Both the position numbers and the translations under genes were made by a program. A stretch of DNA of 64,000 nt from Agapetus fuscipes (taxonomy: Eukaryota; Arthropoda; Insecta; Trichoptera; Glossosomatidae), in assembly GCA_951799405.1 (NCBI GenBank), contig OX637345.1, positions 14,446,001 through 14,510,000 on the forward strand, read 5' to 3'. Under the pieces are notes generated by a model that saw nothing but the letters and a program-made list of their open reading frames with translations, did no database searches and had not been told where the DNA came from. This document shows, piece after piece, positions 31,256 through 41,713 of this stretch; the stretch's first letter is position 1; every line of letters starts with the position of its first letter.

Positions 31256-31745
31256 GTCAGCGTCGTGTGTGAAAATATTAGAAGAGAAATAATAGACACG
31301 TTTTTCTAGCGTAGTCACGCGGGTGGTGCAATACGTGACCAGTCAAAAAAAAAAACATCCAAAATCTTTTCTAATGTCTCCATTGTGACGAGTATTAGTT
31401 TCCTTGTATACCACACAATGCTTCGTCGGGCTTCGAACCCGGAACCCTCTGCGTCGCATATGATTGATCGCGTGGTTTTAATCCTGAGCGGTCACCCAGC
31501 CACCCCTCGTGTCCATCCCCTAACCTCCACGTTGCTGCATGGACCACAATAAAAGATATCGCACCCCGCTCTCCTTGGTATCGTTAATGAAAATTGTGAC
31601 ACTTAGAAATCTACACCCCTAGTAGGTATATTCTTGTTTTGGTGTCACTTCTATCGAAGATCGACGGTCATGTTGCTATATTGACGTTGGATACTGCGGC
31701 TCTAAACAAGGACTTCGTTATTTTGTAGAACCATTAACGAAACTA
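31256..31745. other. Intronic DNA with a tRNA-like remnant
   Basis: GGGCTTCGAACCCGGAACCC at 31428 and the following GCATATGATTGATCGCGTGG look like a reversed tRNA-derived SINE head of another family. The rest is unassigned. Confidence 0.4.
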
Positions 31746-32071
31746 AAAAAAAACCGCAACTAAGCTACACATTTAGTTTAACTTCTTGCCTTGTTATCTT
31801 CAAAGGGTTTCGCATTTGGCAAGTGGAACCTATTTATTGTTACAGGTAAGGGGGCCGGCCTTACTTACGCCAACAACTTCAGTTGAATAAGAGGGTTCCC
31901 CAACTTCCGAGGGGGCTGGTACTCATTTCTTGTGAAGGCTGAGCAAACCTTGCCGGTATTTTAATTTGTGGTTTGAAAATACCGAAACGGAAAATCATTA
32001 CTGACACCCTCGGTGGGATTCGAACCCGAGTTCACGGCATGAAATGCAAGCACTCCACCAACTGAGCTAAC
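31746..32071 (-). mobile_element. SINE B, full length
   Basis: CCGCAACTAAGCTACACATT to CCACCAACTGAGCTAACC; diverged middle. Confidence 0.88.
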
Positions 32072-32084
32072 CTGGGCTCATAGT

Positions 32085-32487
32085 CTCATCACCACGGTAA
32101 TTCTTACCTACCGAATATCGGTAATATTTGTATGAAGACTAATCAGCTGTTCACTAACGGCCATTAAGATAGGTTTTTTTTTTAAATATGTATATTTGTG
32201 AAGAGGAATGCAATTCACCAACCTATTCTGCCTGGCCAGAAACAGGTATTAATATCATCAATTAATAGTTCATTATTGTTTATTTTAATGTATTATTAGT
32301 TAATAATTACCCAATAACATCTGTTGAACCAGGGTCAAAGTTATGTTCAAATGACCCTGGCGGGGATCGAACCAACGTTACTCTATTCCAAGCACGCTAG
32401 AAAGATCGGCCATAACACTGACAAATATTACTTCGTACAAATATTACCGATATTCAGTAGGTAAGAATTACCGTGGTGATGAGACTT
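32085..32487. mobile_element. Family F-like foldback with nested SINE C
   Basis: Left arm GTCTCATCACCACGGTAATT and right arm AATTACCGTGGTGATGAGAC, extending about 48 bp each. SINE C occupies 32185-32425 between them. A family F end (TTTGTCAAAGCGTGGGC) follows at 32500. Confidence 0.8.
32185..32425 (-). mobile_element. SINE C, near full length
   Basis: GTGAAGAGGAATGCAATTCA to GGCGGGGATCGAACCAACGT and a cloverleaf-like head ending TCGGCCATAACAC. Confidence 0.86.
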
Positions 32488-32751
32488 CCTGCATTAGTTT
32501 GTCAAAGCGTGGGCTTAACGGACGACCAAAATGTCTAAGAATAACACTGTTAGTCGGATAGTTCGCCGTATTATAATTTTGTTCGGCAAGTGTTGTCCCC
32601 ACTGTTAGGGATTAATAAATCTGCAGCGATATCTTAGAGGGGATGTTATTAATTCATTTCGGATGATTGGTCACCCTGATTGCCGTAGACTGGTAGTGCA
32701 GTGGTTAAAGCAACCAACTTTTCAATTAGATTAGAACTAAAGATTAGATTA
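32488..32751. other. Intronic DNA with repeat stubs
   Basis: Family F end at 32500-32560 and a tRNA A-box-like stretch (GTAGTGCAGTGGTTAAAGC) at 32693. Confidence 0.35.
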
Positions 32752-32974
32752 GAGCTGTAAAAAAATATTCAGTTTGCCAATGTCACCCCCCGTTTTAGGG
32801 AAGGTCGACAAGAGGTGCAGGTTGTATGTTCATTTGAGATTTGGGTTTGTAATGTTGTAGGTTCACATGCGGCATGTACAAGAACTTATACGTGTCTACT
32901 TGTGAAAATGCATGTAATATGAATCCCCAATGTTACGTAGGTATCTTTGCAACATAGATTAGATTAGATTAGAT
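32752..32974 (+). repeat. Family A, head truncated
   Basis: CAGTTTGCCAATGTCACCCC to ATAGATTAGATTAGATTAGA. Confidence 0.85.
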
Positions 32975-32999
32975 GAAAAGATGATTCGAAAAGAATGAT

Positions 33000-33080
33000 G
33001 CAAAGATATGAAGAAATTGGGGCGACTCCGCAGAGGCTCTGGCCACCCCTAGTGGAATGGCGACAGAGTTACGGTTACAG
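33000..33080 (+). mobile_element. LINE L extreme 3' end
   Basis: CGCAGAGGCTCTGGCCACCC to AGAGTTACGGTTACAG. Confidence 0.78.
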
Positions 33081-33164
33081 TCAGTAATCTTCATTGAATT
33101 TCCTGCCACGGTCTTTCCATAACTCACGATAGAAAATATTTATTTTCACATTACAAAAGGCAGT

Positions 33165-33230
33165 CTTCCATAAAAATGGGTAAAACGTGGCGAGTCTAGC
33201 CTATTTATTTTCACATATAAAGGGGGCTCC
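33165..33230 (-). mobile_element. SINE B fragment
   Basis: GTGGCGAGTCTAGCCTATTT and ACATATAAAGGGGGC match the SINE B 3' region. Confidence 0.5.
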
Positions 33231-33254
33231 ACTTAATTTTTAAGGGGGACTATC

Positions 33255-33480
33255 TTAAATCTAAGTTGCAAATATATATCAGCAATTAAAATTCATATTA
33301 AATGCATGCCCACAAACAGGCACGTGTATATTCGCGCATACAAATGCTGCATGTGTACTTAAAAATTAAAATCCAAACCTCAAACGAACACCAACCTTAC
33401 AACTTATGCCGACCCTCTCTGAAATAGGTGCGACATTTGCAAAGTGAACCATTTTCACAGTATGGGTGGTCAGCCTCATA
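33255..33480 (-). repeat. Family A element
   Basis: AAATCTAAGTTGCAAATATA to GGGTGGTCAGCCTCATA in reverse. Confidence 0.84.
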
Positions 33481-33914
33481 AGTTTAATTTCTGAAAAGTT
33501 TAATATCTTTTTAGTTTTAAGATCGTTTATAACACCTACATTAATACATGTAATGTCTGTTTTTATTTTGATTTTAACGCAAGTACTTATCACTTGTTTT
33601 GTCCTCAATGACAAAAAAAAAACGAAATCATCAATTGCAAGTCAACAAAACGTGAAATCGTTTTTGAAATGATCCACAGCAGCTTCATACTTATTGTATG
33701 GTGTGGAGCATGATAAAAAAACAATGATTTTGAGTTTGTATTTGGCACGAGCTGCGAGCGTTTTGCTTGGGTGCACCAGCTGTACGTGAACTGGGTCCAT
33801 CGGTAACTCAAAATCAGAGGTCAAAATACTCCCTTGAAGCTAAATATCCAAACCTGTGTTCATCACTATCATCATTATTGTTTTCTATATTCAATTGAAT
33901 CACTGATGAAAATT
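33481..33914. other. Intronic DNA, nothing recognised
   Basis: No gene or repeat seen before the 5S-like sequence. Confidence 0.35.
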
Positions 33915-34032
33915 TTCAACGACGATACCATGTTGAAAGCACCGGTTCTCATCAGATCACCGAAGTTAAGCAACATTGGGGGCGGATGCTACCTGGATGG
34001 GTGACCGCTCAGGTACACCACGTGTTGTTGGC
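33915..34032 (+). rRNA. 5S rRNA-like sequence, probably a pseudogene or SINE part
   Basis: 118 bp with the insect 5S order: ATACCATGTTGAAAGCACCG, ATCACCGAAGTTAAGCAAC (internal A box), then TGGATGGGTGACCGC (C box) and the closing CACGTGTTGTTGGC, which pairs with the 5' end. Several changes (ATCAGATC where GTCCGATC is usual, changed 5' bases) and no T-run terminator argue against a working gene. A SINE D begins 8 bp later. Confidence 0.82.
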
Positions 34033-34039
34033 ATCTCTT

Positions 34040-34287
34040 GGACCGGTCCGTAGTCCAGTGGCAACACTTCGGACTCTTAAATGGAAGGTTGTGGATTCGA
34101 ATCCCGGCGGAGCACAAAAAATATACAAATAAACCTTTACCAAAGACCGGCCACTGAAAAGTCCATCCAACCTTACAACAACTGGGTCTTGCTTGAGAAT
34201 TGGCGCTTTCTACAGCGACGACCAGGCTCGCAGAGGGCTCTTGAGGTGTGATACACACAAAAACAGCGCTCACCAAATAAATCAGAC
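34040..34287 (+). mobile_element. SINE D, full length with a small deletion
   Basis: GACCGGTCCGTAGTCCAGTG, B box GATTCGAATCCCGG, to AACAGCGCTCACCAAATAAA. About 30 bp after the head is missing. Confidence 0.88.
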
Positions 34288-34309
34288 AAAAAAAAAAACA
34301 GCGAAAAAA

Positions 34310-34505
34310 AGCTTGAAGACCACATAAGAGTCTGAAATAGAGGGCATGATAGATTGATGAACATTGTAGCTTATGAGATGACAATTGGTCAACGTCCAGC
34401 TGGAAGACCACATAAAAGTCTGTGAAATAGAGGACATAGTAAGATGAGAGACCGTGTCTCCAGAATGAGCCATGATAGACTCACTCACACCTTAGCTTTT
34501 GAGAT
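34310..34505 (-). repeat. 126-bp repeat, about 1.5 units, inverted
   Basis: GTCCAGCTGGAAGACCACAT and GAATGAGCCATGATAGACTC in LINE-coding orientation on the + strand. It abuts LINE M. Confidence 0.9.
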
Positions 34506-34514
34506 GGCATTATT

Positions 34515-34792
34515 CATCTACTTTAGAGATGGTTCGGACATCTTCAAAGAATGGATGATTAACGACTGACGAAGAAAGTGCATAGAGGAAAGCATGGCAG
34601 GGGAACATCGAGAAAATAATTGATAGACCAAATAGGTGAGATTGCGAAAGAATGAAACCTGCAGAGTGAGAATAACAGAAGAGTTTGTATGAGGAAAGTG
34701 ATGAATGTTGAAGATATGAAAGGACAGAAAAAATAGATGCATCTGCGGAGGTACAAGCCACCCCTAGTATCAAAGCAGCAGGATAGAGGTTA
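34515..34792 (+). mobile_element. LINE M 3' end
   Basis: GATGGTTCGGACATCTTCAA, GGTGAGATTGCGAAAGAATG and CTGCGGAGGTACAAGCCACC. The frame is broken. Confidence 0.8.
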
Positions 34793-35178
34793 AAACAAAA
34801 ACAAAAAATAAACCTTCTCACACTAATTCTCTAGTCCGAAATCGAATTTGTACTTGCATTTTTTGCCACTTTCCCTAGCATATCAAACGTAAATCATAAT
34901 TCCAAATCAATTAAAGAAATAACTTGCAAATTTATGATTTAATTTATTTTCTAAAACAATACAGGGCGAACCGACAGTAATAAATTGCGTGTACAATAAT
35001 TTAAGTACACATTATTTTCGGGGCACCCTATAAATCACGGTGACCATAGATTAATATCCAAAGGGGATGTGGTTGGCAACCCTTGATTTCTAACGATTTC
35101 ATCCCTAAACTTTTGGTCACACAAAAACTAGAACCGTGTTTTACAAGTGTCAAAAATTCAACGCAATTGCATAGTTTG
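34793..35178. other. AT-rich intronic DNA
   Basis: No gene or repeat seen. Confidence 0.35.
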
Positions 35179-35402
35179 CCGTCCGGTTGTTGGTAGAGTG
35201 CTTGCATTCCATGCAGAGGGTTCGATTCCCACCGAGAGTGCTAGAAATGAGTTTTTGTTTCCGTGTTTATTTCAAATCCAAAGTTAAATACCGGCAAGGT
35301 GTACTCAGCCTTCACCAGAATAATAACTAGCAGGGAAACTAAACTTAAGGTGAAGTTGGTGCAAGTCCTTGCCTTTGAAAATAAATAGTTTCCACACGCC
35401 AA
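35179..35402 (+). mobile_element. SINE B, diverged
   Basis: GGTAGAGTGCTTGCATTCCA, B box GGTTCGATTCCCACC, CAGCCTTCACCAGAA and GAAAATAAATAGTTTCCAC. The 3' end is lost. Confidence 0.8.
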
Positions 35403-35565
35403 ATTTTCCTTCGCCGATAGTATTGTTAGAAGTTGTGCTATATTCCCAGCTTACTTGCGTAAGGCACGTTTTACAGCTGTTATTAAAAAAAAAATAGATT
35501 GATAATTTGCATTCCTCTTCACGAATTTCATTTAAAAAAAAGAAAAAGATACCTGGCGCTTTATT

Positions 35566-35793
35566 TAGCCTGACCACCGATCTTGTAAAAAATGGTTTAC
35601 TTTGCAAATGTCACCATTGTTTCAAGGATGGTCAGCTAAGTTGTTGGGTTCATGTAAATTTGAGATTTTGATTTTAATTTCTTAATACACATGCAGCAAT
35701 TGTAAGCGCGAACTTACGCGTCTCTGTTTGTGGGCATGCATTGAATATGATTTTCAAATGTTTATATATATCTTTGCAACTTAAATTATAGAT
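35566..35793 (+). repeat. Family A element
   Basis: CCTGACCACCGATCTTGTAA to CAACTTAAATTATAG. Confidence 0.83.
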
Positions 35794-36239
35794 GCTTTCT
35801 ATAAAGCAACCATTCTAATCACCATTAGTTTCGCGTGTAAAATTTACAGACTAAATTTCAGTTTTTGGACCCTCGGTTTTTAAAAGTCGGACCTATGACC
35901 CGTCCCGAAATCTTATTTCCTTTCTCACGAGTATTGGGACCCAAAATCTACAGAGCATCCCATATACATATACGAGTATATGTGAACCTATATATCCAGC
36001 GGGCATATGCTTCCATCTACCAAAAACATCTGCTTCGTCCCAAAATTTTGAACGCACATATTATTATTTCTTGCCATCATCTTTGTATTTATATTATGTA
36101 TATTATTTTATATTGTTGTGTACATAGGTGTTTTTGATCATCGCCTACCACATGTGACAAAATTTTGTATGGATGGGAAGAAGATTACGGCTTCAAATTT
36201 CAAAATCAGCGCATCCAGAAATCTTGCAACTTTTTTTAA
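35794..36239. other. Intronic DNA, nothing recognised
   Basis: A 270-nt open frame at 35865-36137 has no recognisable protein features. Confidence 0.35.
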
Positions 36240-36370
36240 AAATATTTATTTGAAAATTATCCAACCTATTTGTTTGTGACCAGAATATTGAAATTATCAA
36301 TTAATTAATTAATAACTACATAATGACTCTGTTAAACCAGGACCAAAGAGCTCAACAAGAATTGAACCAG
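36240..36370 (-). mobile_element. SINE C, partial
   Basis: CAACCTATTTGTTTGTGACC, AATAACTACATAATGAC and a reversed B-box trace (AAGAATTGAACCAGCG). Confidence 0.65.
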
Positions 36371-36419
36371 CGTTTACATATTTCAAACAAGTTTATCGAA
36401 AGTACCGACTTGACCTCCT

Positions 36420-36558
36420 TACAATTTAAAATCCAAAACTCAAATGGACATACACCCTGCAACTTCTACCGACCTTTCCTGAAACAGCGGTGATATTGGT
36501 AAAGTGAACTATTTTTGCGGTATTGGTGGTCAGCCTCATACCAATCTACCACTCAAGG
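36420..36558 (-). repeat. Family A, 5' half
   Basis: AACTCAAATGGACATACACC to CATACCAATCTACCACTCAAGG-type head. Confidence 0.78.
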
Positions 36559-36632
36559 AAAGGAAACAAGGGGGACATTTGACAAGTATAATTTTGAATA
36601 AGAGATTTAGGCTTACACGGCCGGCTGATGAT

Positions 36633-36876
36633 GCTGGAGTGAAGTTTTCCGGGATCTGTTGCCGTGGTCTGTGGGAGCTGGAGCTTCCGGACGTTTCGCC
36701 CATTTCTACGATGGGCTTCTTCAGCGTGAAGTATGATGATGATGACAGTTCTCATCAAGATCTTCATCATCATCATACTTCACGCTGAAGAAGCCCATCG
36801 TAGAAATGGGCGAAACGTCCGGAAGCTCCAGCTCCCACAGACCACGGCAACAGATCCCGGAAAACTTCACTCCAGC
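36633..36876. mobile_element. Penelope-like palindrome with hammerhead-like motif on both arms
   Basis: Two 113-bp arms (36633-36745 and 36764-36876) are perfect reverse complements around an 18-bp spacer; I compared them base by base. Each arm carries CTGAAGA, a GCCCAT/ATGGGC stem, then GAAAC and GTC, the order of a hammerhead ribozyme core as found in Penelope-like retroelements (36785-36819 on +). One extra A sits between CTGAAGA and the stem. The inner ends have ATG/CAT repeats. AAGTATAATTTT occurs at 36584 and again at 36877 and may be a target duplication. Confidence 0.75.
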
Positions 36877-37189
36877 AAGTATAATTTTATTCAATGTCTG
36901 CGTATTTTTCAATCCTGATGATTTTTACCGCGAAATAGAAAAAGTAATATTTTTAAGCATCATTATTTGACGTTAGGTGGTTTTGAATACAGACCGTCTG
37001 CTCCAGATTGTTTTCGTTCGTCATTATAATATGAAAGTTTGGGACAGCCTGTCTGCCACCTGTTTTCAAGGACATTCCATACACAATATGGACTACCATC
37101 AAAATATGGAATCATTTGACGAACTAACAAAGAGTCATAATTGTCCAATTTTAAGAGACAAATAAAAAATAATGGCTAGAAATTAAATT
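36877..37189. other. Unrecognised intronic DNA
   Basis: A 62-codon frame at 36977-37165 has ordinary composition. It could be a relic of a gene or transposon, but I recognise nothing. Confidence 0.3.
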
Positions 37190-37291
37190 AAATTAGAGGG
37201 CTTTGTCGCTGGGATGGTCATGGGGATAAGTCGTCGGCGCTTGATTTGCGTTATTGACACTAACGCTGGTTCGAACCCCGCCTGCGTCTTG
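37190..37291 (+). mobile_element. SINE C, head only
   Basis: GTCGCTGGGATGGTCATGGG to GGTTCGAACCCCGCCTGCG, cut by a family A insertion at 37292. Confidence 0.75.
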
Positions 37292-37564
37292 TCTAATCTA
37301 ATCTAAGTTGCAAAGTACATTAACATTTAAAGTTCATATTCAATTCATGCCCACAAACAGACACGTGTAAGTTCTCGATTACAAATGTTGCATGTGTACT
37401 TAGGTAGGTACTAATGCGACAATAAAATAAAACAAACCTCAGATGAATATAAAATAAGCGCAGCAGCTTTTGCCGTCCTTCCCTGCAACAGGGTTGACAT
37501 TGGAAAAGTGAACCATGTTTTACAGCATGGGTGGTCAGCCTCATACCAACCTATAAGTCGAGGA
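37292..37564 (-). repeat. Family A element
   Basis: CTAATCTAATCTAAGTTGCA to CCTATAAGTCGAGG in reverse, with a 20-bp expansion around GGTAGGTACTAATGCG. Confidence 0.87.
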
Positions 37565-37603
37565 ATACAGATGTTTAATTTTTAAAAACACTTCTTATTT
37601 GCA

Positions 37604-37816
37604 TTCCTCGACTTATATGTTGGTATGAGGCTGACCACCCGTACTGTATAAAAATGACACCCCTGTTTCAGGGAAGGAGGGAAGTTGCAGAGTGTACGTT
37701 CATTTGAGGTTTGGATTTTAATTTGTAAGGTGCGAACTTACACATGTCTAGTTGTGGGCATGCACTTAATATTAATATAAAATGTTAACATATCTTTGCA
37801 ACTTAGATTATAGATA
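37604..37816 (+). repeat. Family A element
   Basis: TTCCTCGACTTATATGTTGG to TTAGATTATAGATAG with internal deletions. Confidence 0.86.
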
Positions 37817-37926
37817 GACAAACACAATATACTTTGATGATAAAATTAAATCAGCCATTTATCTATATGTATATATTTATTAGCCATTTATATATTATGT
37901 ATAAAATGTAATTTGTCGTGTGTGTG

Positions 37927-38180
37927 TTCCTTGACTTATAGGTTGGTATGCGGCTGACCACCCATGCTGTAAAAATGGTTCACTTTGCCAATGTCACCCC
38001 TGTCTCAGGGAAGGACGGCAAGAGTTGCAGGGTGTATGTCCATTTGAGATTTGGTTTTTATGTTGTAGGTTCACATGAGGCATGTGCAAGCGCGAACTTG
38101 TACGTGTCTGGTTGTGAGAATGCATGTAATGTGAATCTCCAATGTAACATATCTTTGCAACTTAGATTAGATTAGATTAT
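37927..38180 (+). repeat. Family A element, well preserved
   Basis: TTCCTTGACTTATAGGTTGG to TTAGATTAGATTAGATTAT, with no large deletion. Very close to 42597-42850 and 53504-53745. Confidence 0.93.
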
Positions 38181-38603
38181 CAATGTATTTTTAAAATGTT
38201 CAACAAAACTGCAGATAAATAATATATTGCGCATTTCAGAAATGTACTTTATTTGTAAAATCAACGGCATCCCCTATTTTCTAAAAATTCACCCCAAAAA
38301 TAAATATATTCCCGAAAATGTGCTCGTCTCGAAAATCGTGGGATAGGTCATAAGGTCGATTCCGGGAATCCAAATTTCCGGAATTCGTTTGTGGATCTCT
38401 TTAAAACTATTTCATCTCGTTTGTTATTATTCATATTTTCTATTTTATCAGTTATTTATTGTTGTGTAATGCACGCGGAACGGATGTTCAAAAATTTTAT
38501 TTTCTCAGCGATTTAACGTCATAGCTATAACTAGAGCCCATAGCAAACAGTAACCGAATCGCCACCTTAAAGTTAAAACTTAAAAAGTTCTGATGCACTG
38601 ATG
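38181..38603. other. AT-rich intronic DNA
   Basis: No gene or repeat seen. Confidence 0.35.
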
Positions 38604-38792
38604 ACACGTACCTATAAGTTCGCGCTTAAACATGCGGCGTGTGGACCTACAATATAAAAACCCGAATCTCTAATAAACATACACCCTGCAACTCCTGCCG
38701 ACCTTCCCTGAAACAGGGGTGACATTAGCAAAGTGAAACATTTTCTACAGCATGGGTTGTCAGCCGCATACCAACCTATACGTCAAGGAACA
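38604..38792 (-). repeat. Family A, tail truncated, with 5' extension
   Basis: GTTCGCGCTTAAACATGCGG to CCTATACGTCAAGGAAC; beyond it, 38793-38890 continues in the longer 5' form (ATGGACATCAAAAACAG) shared with 6585-6654 and 46254-46378. Confidence 0.85.
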
Positions 38793-38889
38793 AATTACAT
38801 TTTTAAAATCAATAAATAATAATATATATGGACATCAAAAACAGAAAACAAATTTAAAAAAACCCTCTCCGCCCACATTACAATCAACC

Positions 38890-39085
38890 GCAATTTCTTT
38901 CTGTCCCTACATACTTCTTTCATTTCCTCCAGAGTCATAACCTTTTTCATACAGGCAAATTTCCGAAATTGCGAATGAATGGAATATCCAGAGTCATAAT
39001 AACAGATCCCGGAAAATATCTCTCCAGGCAGCTCTGCAGAGTTTCTGGCCATCCCTAGCGAAATAGCGGCAGAGTTACAGTTACA
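38890..39085. mobile_element. LINE M, Penelope-like and LINE L scraps joined
   Basis: A reversed LINE M piece (TTTCATTTCCTCCAGAGTCA), a short Penelope-like piece (AACAGATCCCGGAAAATATC) and a forward LINE L end (GCAGCTCTGCAGAGTTTCTG to GTTACAGTTACAG) lie end to end. Confidence 0.6.
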
Positions 39086-39364
39086 GTAACAGCAAACTTA
39101 ATATTATTGTTTTCTACTCTAAATACAGTTTTATTTCTTTAGTCGTATCTATGTAATATGATTTTTCAAAATCTTCACATTTTATAAGTGTTCCCATCGG
39201 CACTAATATTTCACAACTCCATGCTATTCGACACCACAATTTTTTAATGCTAGGTATTAGATAACATGGCTTAATAATAAGTGATCGAATGACACCTGCT
39301 CATGCTAGCAACATGTCTTCATAAAAACCAAATGTGAGCAAAATATAAAATAAATAAATAAATC

Positions 39365-39712
39365 TCATCTTACTACGCCATTTATTTCAAGAATGTCTTG
39401 TCCTCTCAGAAACTACGGTGTGAGTGAGTATATCATGGCTCATTCCGGAGACACGGTCTCTCATCTTAACATGTCCTCTATTTCACAGACTTTTATGTGG
39501 TCTTCCAGCTGGACGTTGACCAATTGCCATCTCATAAGCTACGGTTTGAGTGAGTCTATCATGGCTCATTCCGGAGACGCGGTCTCTCATCTTACTATGT
39601 CCTCTTTTTCACAGACTTTTATGTGGTCTTCCAGCTGGACGTTGACCAATTGCCATCTCATAAGCTACGGTGTGAGTGAGTCACACTCATTCTGGAGACA
39701 TGGCAACTTTAA
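39365..39712 (+). repeat. 126-bp tandem repeat, about 2.7 units
   Basis: TCCTCTATTTCACAGACTTT-type starts at 39474 and 39600, in the same orientation as at 12106. Confidence 0.92.
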
Positions 39713-40117
39713 TCATTGATAACTCCTCAGCTTTACAGTCAATTATGTCTACCTTTTATAGCCGCAGGTTCGAATCCGATTGGCGGATGCAGTCAGTTAT
39801 CCGTTTTCCTCCTATGGCTTATGGTCGCTCAAACCCGATCTTCCAAGAATGGTTAGAGCAACAGAATTTCCGGAGAATCCAGAGCAACTCAATCAAGCAT
39901 TGCTTCTCCGAAGGTCCCGTCTCAGTGTATACCTATTTTATAATTATACATAAATAGGTATTTAGAAATTTTTCGACCAACCGGAAATGCCTGTAAAAAA
40001 CCGCAAATGTTTTTTTAGCAATCTTTTAAATTAGATTTAGGTTTATAAAATTTTGGCGTTAATCTGTCCACATCACCTGTTGAACAAAACAGATTTTACT
40101 TTTGAACAAATTAACTG
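39713..40117. other. Unrecognised intronic DNA with a tRNA-like trace
   Basis: GCAGGTTCGAATCCGATTGG at 39764 is a B-box-like string without a clear A box. The 93-codon frame across it looks accidental. Confidence 0.35.
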
Positions 40118-40600
40118 TCCTGAAACTCTGTCGACAATCTGCTAGGGATAGCCAGAGCCCCTGCAAATTTGTCTGCATTACCTCCTATCCTTGCAAACTT
40201 CTTTAAGTTCATTCATATCCATCACAATTTTGCCTCATTGCCTTCTTTAAACATCTCGTTCTATCACAATTTCTCCAATCAGATTAAGCCATTGGGGTTG
40301 CAAATTCTTGCATAAAATACAACGAGGTATGCGAAGTACTACACGGAATTTATGTGGCTGAAATAAACCAGTTTTTGCCTTTTGATGGACATCAGGAGCT
40401 TAGCTCTGGTATTAATACGGGAAAGAACCTTGTCATTTGTGGAACGATCCATCCAGGAAACCTTCAACAGCCGACGGTAGACTCACATTTCAAAGGCAAT
40501 GATTCTGTTCTCGAGGCACTGTGTAAGTGTCAACCCTTCCATGCCATAGAGTACAATCGGGAAGGTGTTGCATCTCACCATACGCAGACGTAACTGTCTG
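40118..40600 (-). mobile_element. LINE L, longer RT C-terminal relic
   Basis: On the minus strand FPIVLYGMEGLTLTQCLENR and then VYRRLLKVSWMDRSTNDKVL are clear reverse-transcriptase thumb/C-terminal motifs. It continues into the LINE L 3' end (reverse of AACTCTGTCGACAATCTGCT). It is the longest LINE coding relic in the window, with stops and frameshifts. Confidence 0.82.
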
Positions 40601-40860
40601 ACCAAATGATTTAGCACATGGTACATGTATCAATTTTGGATCACCACAAGGTTGCTGTCGAAGGTGTCAAGGCAATTCTGACTCAACAGATCAACAAATG
40701 ACAGATTTCTCAAGAAAATCAGCCATGCGTGATAAATACATGACAGCGTTGTGTACCGTTGACAATTACTTCATGTTTCATGTTTGAGAGAAGCCTTATT
40801 AAACCTTGTCCTGGTATTACACATTGAATGATAAGAGTTCTCAATGATTGGGTGATGAAC

Positions 40861-40969
40861 GAGTGTGGTACCAAAGAGAATGAAGGTTCAAAAAAGTACA
40901 ATGAGATGGTTCGGACACCTTGAAAGAATGAATGGTGAACGACTAACTAAGAAAGTGTACGTAGGGAAT
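40861..40969 (+). mobile_element. LINE M fragment
   Basis: Reads MRWFGHLERMNGERLTKKVY, the typical LINE C-terminal motif. It stops at the SINE D tail. Confidence 0.82.
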
Positions 40970-41275
40970 AATAATAATAATATTAGGATGATTTATTTGA
41001 TGAGCGCTGTTTTTGTGTGTATCACACCTCAAGAGCTCTCTGCGAGCTTGGTTGTCGCTGTGGAAAGCGCCAATTCTCAAGCAAGACCCAGTTGTTGTAA
41101 GGTTGGATGGACCTTTCAGTGACCCGTCTTTGGTAAAGGTTTATGAATATTTCAACCCAGCGAAGAGCACATTTAGAAATACAAATGGTATATTTTTGTG
41201 CTCCGCCGGGATTCGAACCCACAACCTTCCCATTCAGAGTCCGCAGTGTTACCACTGAGCTACGGACCGGTCATA
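40970..41275 (-). mobile_element. SINE D, full length
   Basis: ATA-repeat tail, GCGCTGTTTTTGTGTGTATC, GTGCTCCGCCGGGATTCGAA and CCACTGAGCTACGGACCGGT. It separates two LINE M fragments of the same orientation. Confidence 0.92.
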
Positions 41276-41276
41276 A

Positions 41277-41556
41277 AAGAGAATATGAGAATGAAAGTAC
41301 AAAAAAGTATAATGAGATGGTTTGGATGATGAACGATTAACGAAGAAAGTGTACGGAGGGAATGTCAGAGGAAAGCGTGGAAGGGAAAGACCGAGGAAGA
41401 AATGGATGTGCCAAATAGGTGAGATTGCGAAAGAATGGAACCTGCAGAGTGAGAATAACAGAAGAGTATGTATGAGGAAAGTAATATATTATGCTGAAGA
41501 GATGCAAAGACAGAGAAAAGTGAAGACCCATCTGTGGAGGTACCGGCCACCCCTAG
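41277..41556 (+). mobile_element. LINE M 3' end
   Basis: Open frame NDERLTKKVYGGNVRGKRGR then EIAKEWNLQSENNRRVCMRK, to CCGGCCACCCCTAGTAAA. It overlaps the coding content of the fragment at 40861, so two copies are present. Confidence 0.85.
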
Positions 41557-41559
41557 TAA

Positions 41560-41713
41560 AGAGGTCGGCAACCTGCGGCTCTTTGGATGTGAAGCTGCGG
41601 CTCTTTAGTTCCATACGCAAATTTTATTCATTTTATCAAAAAAAAACTCTCAAAAATCGTTCTAAATCGATTTTCGAGGATAAGCTTAGATTAGTCTTTC
41701 GCTCATATGATAA
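41560..41713 (+). repeat. hAT-end-like sequence
   Basis: AGGTCGGCAACCTGCGGCTC resembles the common GGTCGGCAACCTGCGGCT end of hAT-type transposons. The other end was not found. Confidence 0.4.

Noticed and set aside
34173..34488. Overlapping minus-strand frames of 60-140 codons at 33989-34488
   Set aside because: They cross a 5S-like sequence, a SINE D and the 126-bp repeat, so they are chance frames through repeats.
35865..36137. 90-codon frame
   Set aside because: No motif, no splice support and ordinary AT-rich intron composition.
40354..40593. 79-codon + strand gene
   Set aside because: The minus strand of the same stretch shows clear LINE reverse-transcriptase motifs.
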